64,000 bases of DNA from Thermicanus aegyptius DSM 12793 (GTDB lineage: Bacteria > Bacillota > Bacilli > Thermicanales > Thermicanaceae). The stretch covers positions 379,104 through 443,103 of the forward strand of contig NZ_KI783301.1 of assembly GCF_000510645.1 (NCBI RefSeq), given 5' to 3'. Each line of letters begins with the position of its first letter. The stretch's first letter is position 1. Made by a program: the position numbers and the translations under genes. Of this stretch, positions 34,599-43,443 are shown piece after piece. The notes beneath the pieces were generated by a model that saw only the letters and a program-made list of their open reading frames with translations, had not been told where the DNA came from and did not search any database.

Positions 34599-36295
34599 TC
34601 CATTCCCCTTCCTCCGTGGAACCTATTTTCTTTGAAAATGAGTTGAACGATAAGGATGATGAGGATGACCAATCCTCCCCCCGTTAACGTCACTGCGGAG
34701 GCATATCCGAATTGTAAATTTTCAAAGGCTTTATTGATCGATACCGGTAATGTGATGAAGTTAGGGGGATAAAGTATGGAAGTGATCGCAAGATCAAAAA
34801 CAGTGGTTCCAAAGGCTGCCAGGACGGAAGAAAGAAATGCTGCTCTTAAAAGCGGAAAAAGGATGGAAACCATACGTTGAATGCCCCCTGCTCCCTGAAC
34901 CTGTGCCGCATGGAGCAATGTTTTAGGAATTTTGGCCATCCCTCCGACCATGATTCGAGTGGTGATCGGAATCGCACCGGCAATACCGGCTAAAACAAGG
35001 ATCCAGGGAGTGCCGTAGAGAAGAAGTCCCACGGATTTAAGCCACGCTTGGTTCCAGATAAAAATATATCCAATTCCAAGGACAACACCGGGTACAGCGA
35101 AGGAGATCAAGGAGATCACATCGATCACCTGTCGGTACGGAAATAGGGAATAGGTTAATACGTAAGCCACAAGAAAACCTAAAATTACGCCCACAAGAGC
35201 TGCGATCGAAGCGATGCCTATGGAATGTTGAATGCTTTCCAAAAGAGGGCCTCCGTTTCGGAACAACTGTTCATAATGCTGTAGAGTGAGCCCTTTTATG
35301 CCGGATGTCGTCGTTGAATCGGACAAAGACATCAGCAGATTAGATCCAAATGGGATGCCCAATACAATCGCCAGGAAAAAAAGATTTCCGGTAGTGAGCA
35401 GCATGGCGAACCGTTTTGGTTTTTGCGGTTCGTATCGGGTTGCCCGAGCGGTTAAAAAATCGTAGCGGGATTTACGCAATACATAGAATTGCAAACCCAT
35501 TGCCAGAGCAATCAGGAGAACCAGATAAAAGGATAAAACGCCTGCCATATCGAAGCGAATCGGCGAGGTATAAAGGGCCGTGTAAATCGAATAGGGAAGC
35601 GTAGGGAAGCGAAATACCGCCGCAATCGAAGCGGGCATACCAAAGTCTCCGACCGTATCCATGAAGATGAGCAGGGCGCCGGAGAAATAAGCGGGAAGAA
35701 GTAAGGGCATATCCACGGTCCTTAATACCGCCCAAGCTGAACCCCCATTGAGCCGAGCCGCATCATGTAAACGCTTCTCCTTCCATTCCAAGGCGGCATA
35801 GACCGTTAAATAGGCGAGTGGGAACTTACTCAGCGTCATGATGGCAATAAGGCCTAGAGGATTAAAAACCAGGGAATGGAACCATCCCCAACCGAACCAC
35901 TCCGCAGCAATTCCTCCGGAGGAGGCGAACATCACCCACCCTTGAGCCAAAATGAAGGAGGGGGTGATGATCAGTAACCAATTGGCCACATCAAGCCATC
36001 TTGCGGTGGGAAAAGACCACTTGGCTCGTACCATGGCCAATGCACCGCCCAATAACGCGGCGAATAAAGTGGTGCCGATCCCAAGCAATAGGGAATTTTT
36101 AAGGGATAATAACCAAAGGGGTCTGCGAAAGACCTCGAACAGAAGGGAAAGATCACCTACCGTCAGTTTCCCAAAGAAGATTCCAGGCAATAAAACTTGG
36201 AGGATCACTGCAGCCAAGGGAAGAAGAATAAGAAGGAACAGGATGGCCAGCACAAACCAGCCCATCCTATCCTCTTTTCCGGATACTCTACACAT
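34595..36295 (-). CDS. ABC importer permease, fused two-domain (FbpB/PhnV class)
   Basis: 566 aa with about twelve membrane segments. Two copies of the binding-protein-dependent permease domain lie in tandem; EAA-type loops are visible around LTVYAALEWKEKRLHDAARLNGGSAW and in the second half around IPKTLLHAAQVQGAGGIQRM. Fused permeases of this size are typical of Fe(III) and 2-aminoethylphosphonate importers. The start could be ATG 36295 or ATG 36265; the latter has a GAGGA site close by. The gene begins 5 nt after the binding protein stop. Confidence 0.9.
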   Translation of the reverse strand: MCRVSGKEDRMGWFVLAILFLLILLPLAAVILQVLLPGIFFGKLTVGDLSLLFEVFRRPLWLLSLKNSLLLGIGTTLFAALLGGALAMVRAKWSFPTARWLDVANWLLIITPSFILAQGWVMFASSGGIAAEWFGWGWFHSLVFNPLGLIAIMTLSKFPLAYLTVYAALEWKEKRLHDAARLNGGSAWAVLRTVDMPLLLPAYFSGALLIFMDTVGDFGMPASIAAVFRFPTLPYSIYTALYTSPIRFDMAGVLSFYLVLLIALAMGLQFYVLRKSRYDFLTARATRYEPQKPKRFAMLLTTGNLFFLAIVLGIPFGSNLLMSLSDSTTTSGIKGLTLQHYEQLFRNGGPLLESIQHSIGIASIAALVGVILGFLVAYVLTYSLFPYRQVIDVISLISFAVPGVVLGIGYIFIWNQAWLKSVGLLLYGTPWILVLAGIAGAIPITTRIMVGGMAKIPKTLLHAAQVQGAGGIQRMVSILFPLLRAAFLSSVLAAFGTTVFDLAITSILYPPNFITLPVSINKAFENLQFGYASAVTLTGGGLVILIILIVQLIFKENRFHGGRGME

Positions 36296-36299
36296 GGCA

Positions 36300-37409
36300 T
36301 TACTTCACCGCTTGATCGGCAAACCATTGTTTGATTTCTGCTTCATGCTGTGCGGCCCAATCGGCTTCCGCCACGACCAGCTTGGCTTGACCGGCCCGAT
36401 CTTTTTTAGGCGTTGCCCCTTTTGCTGAGGGCTCGAAGTAAGCTTCTTCTCCTTGGTCGATCAGTTTTTGTTGCGTTTTTGGGTCGAGGAGAAATTCAAC
36501 GAAGGCTTTGGCCGCCTCCAAATGCTTCGTTTGTTTTTGAATGGCCACCACCCGAACGGATGCCGGTGCGCCTTCTTCCGGCCAGACGATCTCCACCGGT
36601 TCATTTTGATTTTTTAGGGTATAGGCGTTGCTTTCTTGAAGAGCCGCCACTTTAATCTCCCCGCCGGTTAAAGCCTTAGCAACATTGGGGTTTTTCGGAT
36701 AAACTTTGGCACCATTCTTAAAAAGGGCATCGAAATATGCTTTTCCACCGTCCATTCCTTTGTTTTGAAAAAACCAGGCCACGAACGGGTAAGCCGGGGC
36801 AGCGACCGCTGGGTCGGCCATGCCAAGACTTCCCTTAAACGCAGGTTTTGTTAAGTCATCCCACGATTTAGGCGCCGTTTCACGGGTAAAGGCTTTTGTG
36901 TTGTAAACCAGAACGGCTGCGGCATGGGCACCGGTCGGATAATAGGAATGATTTTCCGGAACGAAGGCTTTGGCGAAGTCGGTTAAGTTTTCATAGTTTT
37001 TCGGGATCCAACCCTCCAACAATTGTCCGGATTTACCCAATTGATGAATGGAGGGCATCGCATCCATCCAAACCACATCCCAATGCGGATTTCCCTTTTC
37101 CGCCTCGATGCGGGACATGATCTCGGCGCCGTTTCCGGTGACGAGTTCCAGCTTATACCCGGTGGCTTCTTCAAACAAGGGTTTGATCATTTCATCAAAG
37201 TCATTCAGGTAAACCACAAGAGGCTCGTCCGATTGGGGTTTATCCTTAGTAGACCCGTCAAGTGACGTTGTCTGCCCGGATTGGCCGGTTCCGGTGGACC
37301 GGGCCGGCGTGGCTTCAGAACTCGAATTCTTTCCACAGCCGACGGTAAGAAACAAGAGACTTAGAACCAGAGCGAACAGCATAAACAGATTCCGGCTTCT
37401 ATTGATCAT
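36300..37409 (-). CDS. Lipoprotein substrate-binding protein of the importer
   Basis: 369 aa. Lipoprotein signal with lipobox LTVGC (Cys near residue 25) and a Ser/Thr-rich linker, then a type-1/type-2 binding fold of the iron/AEP class: VVYLNDFDEMIKPLFEEATGYKLELVTGNGAEIMSRIEAEKGNPHWDVVWMDAMPSI, VLVYNTKAF, SWDDLTKPAFKGSLGMADP and VAIQKQTKHLEAAKAFVEFLLDP. The paired Tyr residues typical of ferric-binding proteins are not obvious, which slightly favours an organic ligand such as an aminophosphonate. GGGAGGGTG precedes the ATG by 8 nt. First gene of the operon. Confidence 0.9.
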   Translation of the reverse strand: MINRSRNLFMLFALVLSLLFLTVGCGKNSSSEATPARSTGTGQSGQTTSLDGSTKDKPQSDEPLVVYLNDFDEMIKPLFEEATGYKLELVTGNGAEIMSRIEAEKGNPHWDVVWMDAMPSIHQLGKSGQLLEGWIPKNYENLTDFAKAFVPENHSYYPTGAHAAAVLVYNTKAFTRETAPKSWDDLTKPAFKGSLGMADPAVAAPAYPFVAWFFQNKGMDGGKAYFDALFKNGAKVYPKNPNVAKALTGGEIKVAALQESNAYTLKNQNEPVEIVWPEEGAPASVRVVAIQKQTKHLEAAKAFVEFLLDPKTQQKLIDQGEEAYFEPSAKGATPKKDRAGQAKLVVAEADWAAQHEAEIKQWFADQAVK

Positions 37410-37498
37410 CCATACACCCTCCCAATTTCAATTTGTACATTTTCTATTCTAAGGGAGGATTGTGAGAGGAACGTAAACCGGGAGTAAAGGTTATGTTA

Positions 37499-37517
37499 AA
37501 TAATTTATATAATTATT
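37499..37517. promoter_or_regulatory. Perfect 19-bp AT-rich palindrome (possible LysR operator)
   Basis: AATAATT, five bases (TATAT), then AATTATT. It lies between the divergent LysR gene and the importer operon and fits the T-N11-A style dyad of LysR binding sites. Confidence 0.5.
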
Positions 37518-37525
37518 GATGTTTA

Positions 37526-37542
37526 TATAGATAAAATCTATA
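37526..37542. promoter_or_regulatory. Perfect 17-bp palindrome next to the LysR start
   Basis: TATAGAT, AAA, ATCTATA; located directly before the ribosome binding site of the LysR gene. It may serve autoregulation. Nine bases separate it from the other palindrome. Confidence 0.45.
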
Positions 37543-37564
37543 GTTGAAAGGGGGGGATGTTGGG

Positions 37565-38470
37565 ATGAATCTTCAACAATTGCGCGTTTTCGTAACCCTG
37601 GCACGGAAGAGATCATTGACGGCGGTTGCCGCCGAGTTACATTTGAGACAACCAACCGTGAGCTTCCATGTAAAAAAATTGGAGGAAGAACTGGGCGTCG
37701 CATTGTTTCAGAGAAAGAACCGCTATTTTCGCCTGACGGATGCGGGAGAGGACTTGCTTCCTTACGCCCGGCGGATGATCGCTTTGGAGGAGGAAGCGGA
37801 ACAACGGATGAAAGAGTATCGGGAGCAAGGGAGGGGAAAATTAAAGATCGGGGCAAGTTATACTCCGGCTACCTATTTCTTACCCACCTATTTAGAGTCC
37901 TTTCAGAAACAATTTCCAAACATTCTTCCTTTGCTAACGGTGAAAAAGGCGGGAACGATTCTGGAGATGTTGAAGGAGTATGAGGTCGATGTGGCCGTAA
38001 TCTCGCTTTCGGATGAAAAGAGGGAAGGAATGGAAATCATTCCCCTCATTGAGGACGAATTGAAGCTCCTTCTATCAACTCAACATCCTTTGGCAGAGAA
38101 AGAAAAGATCACTATAGAAGATTTGCAGGATGAGTCGTTCTTAATTCATGAAAAAGGCTCTACATCCCGAGAACTTTCCGAAGCTTGGGCCAAGGAGAAT
38201 GGGCTTCAATGGAACGTTCGCATGGAATTAGGAGCCATTGAAACGATCAAAGAATCGGTAAAACATAACATAGGCATTGGGATTCTGCCCAAGCGAAGCG
38301 TGGAGCGTGACATCGCCCTGGGTGAATTGGTGATGCGGGATCTTCCCGGCTATGTGAATCGACGTTATATTAGTCTGGCCTATCGTAAAGGAGATGAAAC
38401 GGTCTTTCCTGCGAAGAAATTTATAGAGTTTTTGAAAAAAAGTGTGGAGAACGGAACCTTCTCGCCTTGA
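37565..38470 (+). CDS. LysR-family transcriptional regulator
   Basis: 301 aa from ATG 37565, which has a run of G residues 8 nt upstream. The N-terminal HTH is clear (LQQLRVFVTLARKRSLTAVAAELHLRQPTVSFHVKKLEEELGVALFQR), followed by the two-lobed effector domain (LKIGASYTPATYFLPTYL, IGIGILPKRSVERD). It is divergent from the importer operon, and two palindromes lie between them, so it likely controls uptake in response to the imported compound or a derivative. Confidence 0.95.
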   Translation: MNLQQLRVFVTLARKRSLTAVAAELHLRQPTVSFHVKKLEEELGVALFQRKNRYFRLTDAGEDLLPYARRMIALEEEAEQRMKEYREQGRGKLKIGASYTPATYFLPTYLESFQKQFPNILPLLTVKKAGTILEMLKEYEVDVAVISLSDEKREGMEIIPLIEDELKLLLSTQHPLAEKEKITIEDLQDESFLIHEKGSTSRELSEAWAKENGLQWNVRMELGAIETIKESVKHNIGIGILPKRSVERDIALGELVMRDLPGYVNRRYISLAYRKGDETVFPAKKFIEFLKKSVENGTFSP

Positions 38471-38577
38471 CAAGGGGAAGAGGGGAAGGATATCCTTTTA
38501 GTGCAAATACCCAAGCTGGTATGATGGATGAATCGATTTGAACGGGACAATATTAGGAGTAAAGGAGGAAGGATGAG

Positions 38578-38964
38578 ATGATTGACTACACGGTGACCAC
38601 CACGAAGACGGTGGATGAAGCGGTCAACGCCTTGGCGGAAAGCTTAAAGAAGCGGAAGTTCGGTGTGCTCTGGGATCTCAACATGACGGAGACCCTGCGG
38701 AATAAAGGGGTGGAATTTGAACACCCATACCGGATTTTGGAGGTATGTAACCCTCAGGAGGCGAAGAGGGTTCTCGGCGAAACCCTGATGGTGGGTTATT
38801 TCCTTCCCTGCAAAATCGTGGTCTATGAAAAAGATGGGATGACCCATATCGGAATGCCGAAGCCGACGGAAATCATGAAGATGATCGGAAATGAGCGGAT
38901 TGCGGAGACAGCGGCAAAGGTTGAGGCCGAACTAGTGGCTGCCATCCAAGAGGCGAAATCGTAA
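38578..38964 (+). CDS. DUF302 domain protein
   Basis: 128 aa. The whole chain is one DUF302 domain: DYTVTTTKTVDEAVNALAESLKKRKFGVLWDLNMTETLRNKGVEF, ILEVCNPQEAKRVL, GYFLPCKIVVYEKDGMTHIGMPKPTEIM. No signal or membrane segment. The biochemical role of this family is not established; members are often found near redox or sulfur genes. The ATG directly follows an AGGAGGAAGGATG region. It stands alone, 107 nt after the LysR gene. Confidence 0.85.
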   Translation: MIDYTVTTTKTVDEAVNALAESLKKRKFGVLWDLNMTETLRNKGVEFEHPYRILEVCNPQEAKRVLGETLMVGYFLPCKIVVYEKDGMTHIGMPKPTEIMKMIGNERIAETAAKVEAELVAAIQEAKS

Positions 38965-39169
38965 ATCGGGGAGACGTTCCACCACTTATATGCGCCGCCG
39001 GTAGCAGAGGGAGGATCATGATCCGTTTCATCCATTTAGGATAAAGTAAATAGAAAAAGAGCGGATCAAACGGTTTAGGCGTTTATCCTGAAAAGAAAAT
39101 GTCCATAATTGTGCTAGACGAGCCCAGATCCACCAGCATAAGAGGCATGTATGGAAAGGGGGGAAAGAA

Positions 39170-39457
39170 GTGAACAAAAGCGAATTGGTCGCACGCGTAG
39201 CCGAGATGACGGGATTTACGAAAAAGGATTCCTCAAAGGCTGTAGATGCGGTTTTAGATGCGATCACCGATGCGCTAAAAACCGGAGAGAAGGTCCAACT
39301 GATCGGTTTCGGGAATTTTGAGATTCGGGAGCGCTCCGCCAGGAAAGGGCGGAACCCCCAGACCGGCGAGGAAATCATGATCTCAGCTTCTAAAGTTCCT
39401 GCCTTTAGACCGGGAAAGGGTTTGAAAGAACAGATTTATCGCAGGACAGTGAGATAA
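39170..39457 (+). CDS. hup: DNA-binding protein HU
   Basis: 95 aa from GTG 39170 with AAAGGGGGG upstream. Histone-like protein that bends and compacts DNA. Full-length match to the family: [59 protein letters not shown], and [10 protein letters not shown] terminator-like hairpin follows. Confidence 0.96.
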   Translation: MNKSELVARVAEMTGFTKKDSSKAVDAVLDAITDALKTGEKVQLIGFGNFEIRERSARKGRNPQTGEEIMISASKVPAFRPGKGLKEQIYRRTVR

Positions 39458-39500
39458 GATATTTGCTCCATCCGGAAGATGAATGGGAAAGACAATTTTG

Positions 39501-39545
39501 AGGAAGGCGCCTGAAGAGGAAGTCGGCAGCCTTCCTTTTCTGTTG
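39501..39545 (+). terminator. Likely Rho-independent terminator after HU gene
   Basis: AGGAAGGC (39501-39508) and GCCTTCCT (39529-39536) form a perfect 8-bp stem, followed by TTTCTGTT. Confidence 0.5.
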
Positions 39546-39702
39546 CCGATGCCGTGGTTTGTATGGAATGATGAGGGGCGGTATACTTTAAGGGGAGCCC
39601 ATATCCCTTTCCAAAACATAAAATGGGCGAGAAAAAAAGGGATACGACGGGGACCGAAAGCATTGGGCACGAACATGAGAAAAAAGAGAGGAGAAGTAGA
39701 CT

Positions 39703-41409
39703 ATGGAGAGACTCCGTTCCATTCTCACCCGCATCGATGGGAGAGGGTACAAAGCCTATAAAGAGATGGAAGGAAGATATGAGGGAAAGGGATATACCCT
39801 CTTGATTGACCACGTACAGGGGGATCCTTTCGCCGCTCCTTCCCGCATCCGACTCCTTCTCCCTCGGGAGCGGGCCAGGCTATCCAAGGAGATGGATCAA
39901 ACCCCCTGGAGGAAAGTTGCCCTCGCCGATTTTCTCAACCGCTCCGTTCTCATGGCTATACGCCAAGTGGGAAAGAGGAGGGGATCGGGTCGCAGCGGTC
40001 TGATCCGGATCGATACTCCCGGACAGGAGATGCTCATGCGGACGGCGGTTCGGCTCACGGAGGAGCAGGTTGAATTCCGGCTCTCCGTGGGTCTTCCGGC
40101 CCGGGGAAGGACGGTGCTGGGGAGGGAAGCGATCGAGATGTTCCTGGAGGATCTGCCGGAGATTCTTCAAAAAGGCGTATTGGAGAGAGATGAGGCGGCC
40201 CTTCGCCGCCAACTGGAATTGTCGGATCAGCAAGAAGCCATTTATCGCTATCTCGAAGCCCATAAGCTCGTTGCCTTCGTCGGAGACGGAGCCGTTCTTC
40301 CCCGGGAGAGCGGGATTAGCGACAGACCGATGCAAGGGAAAGGAGTGATCCCTTTTTACTCCCCTCCCTCTCTAGCGGTGGAAATTCCGATCCCCCATCG
40401 GGAGAAACCGATTCGTGGCATGGGAATTCCCCAGGGAGTCACCTTAATCGTAGGGGGAGGGTATCACGGGAAAAGCACCCTTCTTAAGGCGATTGAGCGT
40501 GGCGTTTATCCCCACATCCCCGGAGATGGGCGGGAGTACGTCCTCACAGACACTACCGCCGTAAAGATTAGGGCGGAAGATGGGCGTAAGATCACCGGAG
40601 TCAATCTGACTCCCTTTATCCACCAACTTCCATATGGGAAGGAGACCACCTTCTTTACCACGGAAGATGCTTCGGGGAGCACGTCCCAAGCAGCCAATAT
40701 CCTGGAGATGCTGGAGGTAGGGGCACGTCTCCTCCTCATCGATGAAGATACAAGTGCCACCAATTTCATGATCCGGGATGCCCGGATGCAGGCTCTGGTA
40801 GAGAAAGAGAAGGAACCGATCACTCCCTTCATTGACCGAGTTCGAGAGCTTTACGAGGAACAAGGGGTCTCTACCCTTCTCGTCGTAGGCGGAACCGGTG
40901 ATTATCTCGATGTGGCTGATACGGTCATCTTGATGGACGAGTACAAAGCGTATGATGTGACACAGAAGGCAAAAGAGGTGGCGGGACGGTTAAAGAGTAC
41001 TCGTAAACCGGAGACAACCTCCCCTCTCCATCTCACTCCCCGCATCCCTCTCCCAGAAAGTTTCTCTGCTTTAAGGAAAGGGAGGGAGAAGGCGGAGGCA
41101 AAGGGCATTTTTACAATTCTCCTGGGAGAGGAGAGGATTGACCTCTCTTACTGTGAGCAGTTGGTGGATGAAAGCCAGACCCGAGCCATCGCCAACCTTC
41201 TTAGGCTGCTGGGGGAAGAGAGGGAGGTGGGCAGGTGGGAGATGAACCGGCTCCTCGTAGAGGTGGAAAAAAGGCTTCAGGAGAAGGGTTTAGAAGTTCT
41301 CTCTCCCTATCCGCCGGGAAAACATCCCGGCGATATGGCCCTTCCCCGTCGTTTCGAGATCGCGATGGCGGTCAACCGACTCCGCTCTCTTCGCATAAAA
41401 AATCCTTAA
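39703..41409 (+). CDS. ABC-class ATPase of the PF09818 type
   Basis: 568 aa soluble protein. A central nucleotide-binding core has Walker A-like GGGYHGKSTLL near residue 250, a signature-like segment TEDASGSTSQAANI, and Walker B LLLIDEDTSATNF. The N-terminal 240 residues and C-terminal part are as in the group annotated as predicted ATPases of the ABC class. No membrane segments or transporter genes are adjacent. Function in bacteria is not well defined; a role in nucleic acid handling has been proposed for eukaryotic relatives. ATG follows GGAGAAG. Confidence 0.85.
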   Translation: MERLRSILTRIDGRGYKAYKEMEGRYEGKGYTLLIDHVQGDPFAAPSRIRLLLPRERARLSKEMDQTPWRKVALADFLNRSVLMAIRQVGKRRGSGRSGLIRIDTPGQEMLMRTAVRLTEEQVEFRLSVGLPARGRTVLGREAIEMFLEDLPEILQKGVLERDEAALRRQLELSDQQEAIYRYLEAHKLVAFVGDGAVLPRESGISDRPMQGKGVIPFYSPPSLAVEIPIPHREKPIRGMGIPQGVTLIVGGGYHGKSTLLKAIERGVYPHIPGDGREYVLTDTTAVKIRAEDGRKITGVNLTPFIHQLPYGKETTFFTTEDASGSTSQAANILEMLEVGARLLLIDEDTSATNFMIRDARMQALVEKEKEPITPFIDRVRELYEEQGVSTLLVVGGTGDYLDVADTVILMDEYKAYDVTQKAKEVAGRLKSTRKPETTSPLHLTPRIPLPESFSALRKGREKAEAKGIFTILLGEERIDLSYCEQLVDESQTRAIANLLRLLGEEREVGRWEMNRLLVEVEKRLQEKGLEVLSPYPPGKHPGDMALPRRFEIAMAVNRLRSLRIKNP

Positions 41410-41416
41410 TGAGCGA

Positions 41417-41445
41417 TTGACAACATTTGCTACTCCTTTTACAAT
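41417..41445 (+). promoter_or_regulatory. Strong sigma-A promoter before the EAL gene
   Basis: TTGACA, 17-bp spacer, TACAAT. It lies about 110 bp upstream of the PAS-GGDEF-EAL gene and just after the stop of the ABC-class ATPase gene. Confidence 0.75.
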
Positions 41446-41557
41446 AATTGATGAAATAGGATATATTTCGAACCGATTCGACTTTTTTTGTTTATTCCTC
41501 AATCGTAATCCGGGTCAGTAGGCTTTTACAGAAGAAACGGGGGAGGGGAGAGGGATC

Positions 41558-43231
41558 ATGGGTTCATCTGAGGTTGAGGAGAAACTTCCTGCTCTCATTC
41601 TGGACCATTTGGAAGAAGGGGTTCTTCTCACCAATCCCAAAGCAGAAATCATCTATGTAAACACGCATTTTACTCGCGTGACGGGATATGGGAAGGAAGA
41701 AGTAACGGGCAAAAACCCGAACATCTTAAGCTCCGGGATTCATGGAGAAGATTTTTATCGCCAGATGTGGCAAAAGATTCTCACCCTTGGAAGATGGGAA
41801 GGGGAGATTTGGAATCGAAGGAAAAATGGCGAGCTTTATCTGGAAGGAGCCATGATTCAATCGATCCAGGATATGGAGGGAAATCCCCGCTATTTTATGG
41901 CTGTCTTTCGGGACATCACCGAAAAGAAACGACTGGAAGAGAAGATTCACCAATTGGCCCATTACGACCCGGTCACTCATCTACCCAATGAATCTTTTTT
42001 AACGATGACCTTAGATCGTCTCATTCAGGAAAGAAAGGATACCGGGCAGAAGATCGCTATCGTCCATCTCAGCGTTCTCCAGTTTAAACAAATTGCCGAA
42101 TCGCTGGGCCGTATATCCGGGAATAAGCTCCTCCGCACGATTGCGGACCAATTAAAGGAAATCATCGGCCAGGAAGGTTTTCTGGGGAAGTGGAACGGAT
42201 CGCAATTTATTCTTCTTCTTCCTATCTCCGATTATGATGAGGTGATTTCCCTCGTTCAAAAAGTATTGGGGGAGTTTCATCGCCATTTTAGTCTCGATCA
42301 TCATCATTTTTACCTCACCCTTCGAGCGGGAATCAGTCTTTATCCCCAGGATGGAGAAGAACCTGAGCTCTTGTTTCAAAAGGCGGAACAAGCTTCTTCC
42401 TTCACCAGAGAAGTTCGAGTCCCTTACCTTCTCTACTCCTCCCAGTTTGAGGAGAAGATCCACATCCGTTTGACGGTCAGAGAGTACCTCAGGAGGGCTT
42501 TGGAAGAAAAACAGTTCTACCTGCATTATCAACCCATTGTTGATTTGCATACAGGGAAATGGATGGGGGCAGAAGCTTTGGTCCGCTGGAACCACCCTGT
42601 CTTAGGTCCTTTGGCTCCGGGTATCTTTATTCCTGTGGCTGAAGAAATGGAGTTCATCGGCCTTCTCGATGAAGAGGTAATGCGTTTGGCTTGCTTAAAA
42701 CTGAGGGAGTGGGAGGAGAGGGTTCCTCCCTCTTTCCGGATGGCGATCAATCTCTCTGTTCAGGAATTTCAGGTGCGGGATCTGGTGGCGAGCGTCGATC
42801 GGATTCTTCAGGAGACCGGAGTAAGCGGTGAACAGATCGATTTGGAGATCACAGAAAGCGCCTTAATGCAGGATGCGGAGAGCTCTTTACAAAAGCTTCA
42901 TGCTTTGAAGGAGCGGGGGATCCGCATCAGCCTCGATGATTTCGGCACCGGTTACTCCTCTCTCCAATATCTGCATCGTCTACCACTGGACAAGCTAAAA
43001 ATCGACCGATCTTTTCTTAAGAATATTAACGGGGATGATCGGGATCGGACGATTGTCAAATCGGTTATTGATCTGGGCCATAATCTGGGATTAAAGGTAC
43101 TGGCAGAGGGAATAGAGGAGGAAGAGCAGTTCCAACTCCTTAAGCGGCTTGGAAGCGATGAGGGGCAGGGAAACCTCTTTAGCCCTCCCATCCCCGGTGA
43201 AGAATGGGAAACCCGTTTCATGCGCCGGTAA
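41558..43231 (+). CDS. PAS-GGDEF-EAL protein, probable c-di-GMP phosphodiesterase
   Basis: 557 aa, soluble. N-terminal PAS (LEEGVLLTNPKAEIIYVNTHFTRVTGYGKEEVTGKNP) plus PAC, then a GGDEF domain whose active-site motif is NGSQF instead of GGDEF, so cyclase activity is unlikely. The EAL domain keeps EALVRW, the metal-binding NLSVQEF, ITES, DDFGTGYSSL, KIDRSFL and AEGIE, so it should cleave c-di-GMP. The C-terminal loop reads GQGNLFSPPI, close to the usual QGY.FS.P. It has its own promoter (41417) and terminator (43302). Confidence 0.93.
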   Translation: MGSSEVEEKLPALILDHLEEGVLLTNPKAEIIYVNTHFTRVTGYGKEEVTGKNPNILSSGIHGEDFYRQMWQKILTLGRWEGEIWNRRKNGELYLEGAMIQSIQDMEGNPRYFMAVFRDITEKKRLEEKIHQLAHYDPVTHLPNESFLTMTLDRLIQERKDTGQKIAIVHLSVLQFKQIAESLGRISGNKLLRTIADQLKEIIGQEGFLGKWNGSQFILLLPISDYDEVISLVQKVLGEFHRHFSLDHHHFYLTLRAGISLYPQDGEEPELLFQKAEQASSFTREVRVPYLLYSSQFEEKIHIRLTVREYLRRALEEKQFYLHYQPIVDLHTGKWMGAEALVRWNHPVLGPLAPGIFIPVAEEMEFIGLLDEEVMRLACLKLREWEERVPPSFRMAINLSVQEFQVRDLVASVDRILQETGVSGEQIDLEITESALMQDAESSLQKLHALKERGIRISLDDFGTGYSSLQYLHRLPLDKLKIDRSFLKNINGDDRDRTIVKSVIDLGHNLGLKVLAEGIEEEEQFQLLKRLGSDEGQGNLFSPPIPGEEWETRFMRR

Positions 43232-43301
43232 GGCTCCAAAGCCACTTTAACCTTAAAAGGTGCTGTTCCATAAGTCATCATAAAATATTGCACAAAAACA
43301 T

Positions 43302-43343
43302 ACATCCCGTTCCACTTTGATGGTGGTTCGGGATGTTTTTTTA
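43302..43343 (+). terminator. Rho-independent terminator of the EAL gene
   Basis: ACATCCCG and CGGGATGT form an 8-bp stem, followed by TTTTTTAT. It lies 70 bp after the stop codon, in front of the convergent formate dehydrogenase gene. Confidence 0.8.
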
Positions 43344-43443
43344 TAAAAATTGGGATCGGTTATTCGATTATACTCTTTTGAGACAGTCCTTTTTCCGATG
43401 ATCGGTCAATTTCTAAGTTTTGCCGTGAAGAACCATTCGTTTC

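Noticed and set aside
39483-39761. 92-codon frame between HU and the ABC-class ATPase
   Set aside because: No ribosome binding site, it crosses a terminator hairpin and overlaps the ATPase start; composition is not protein-like.
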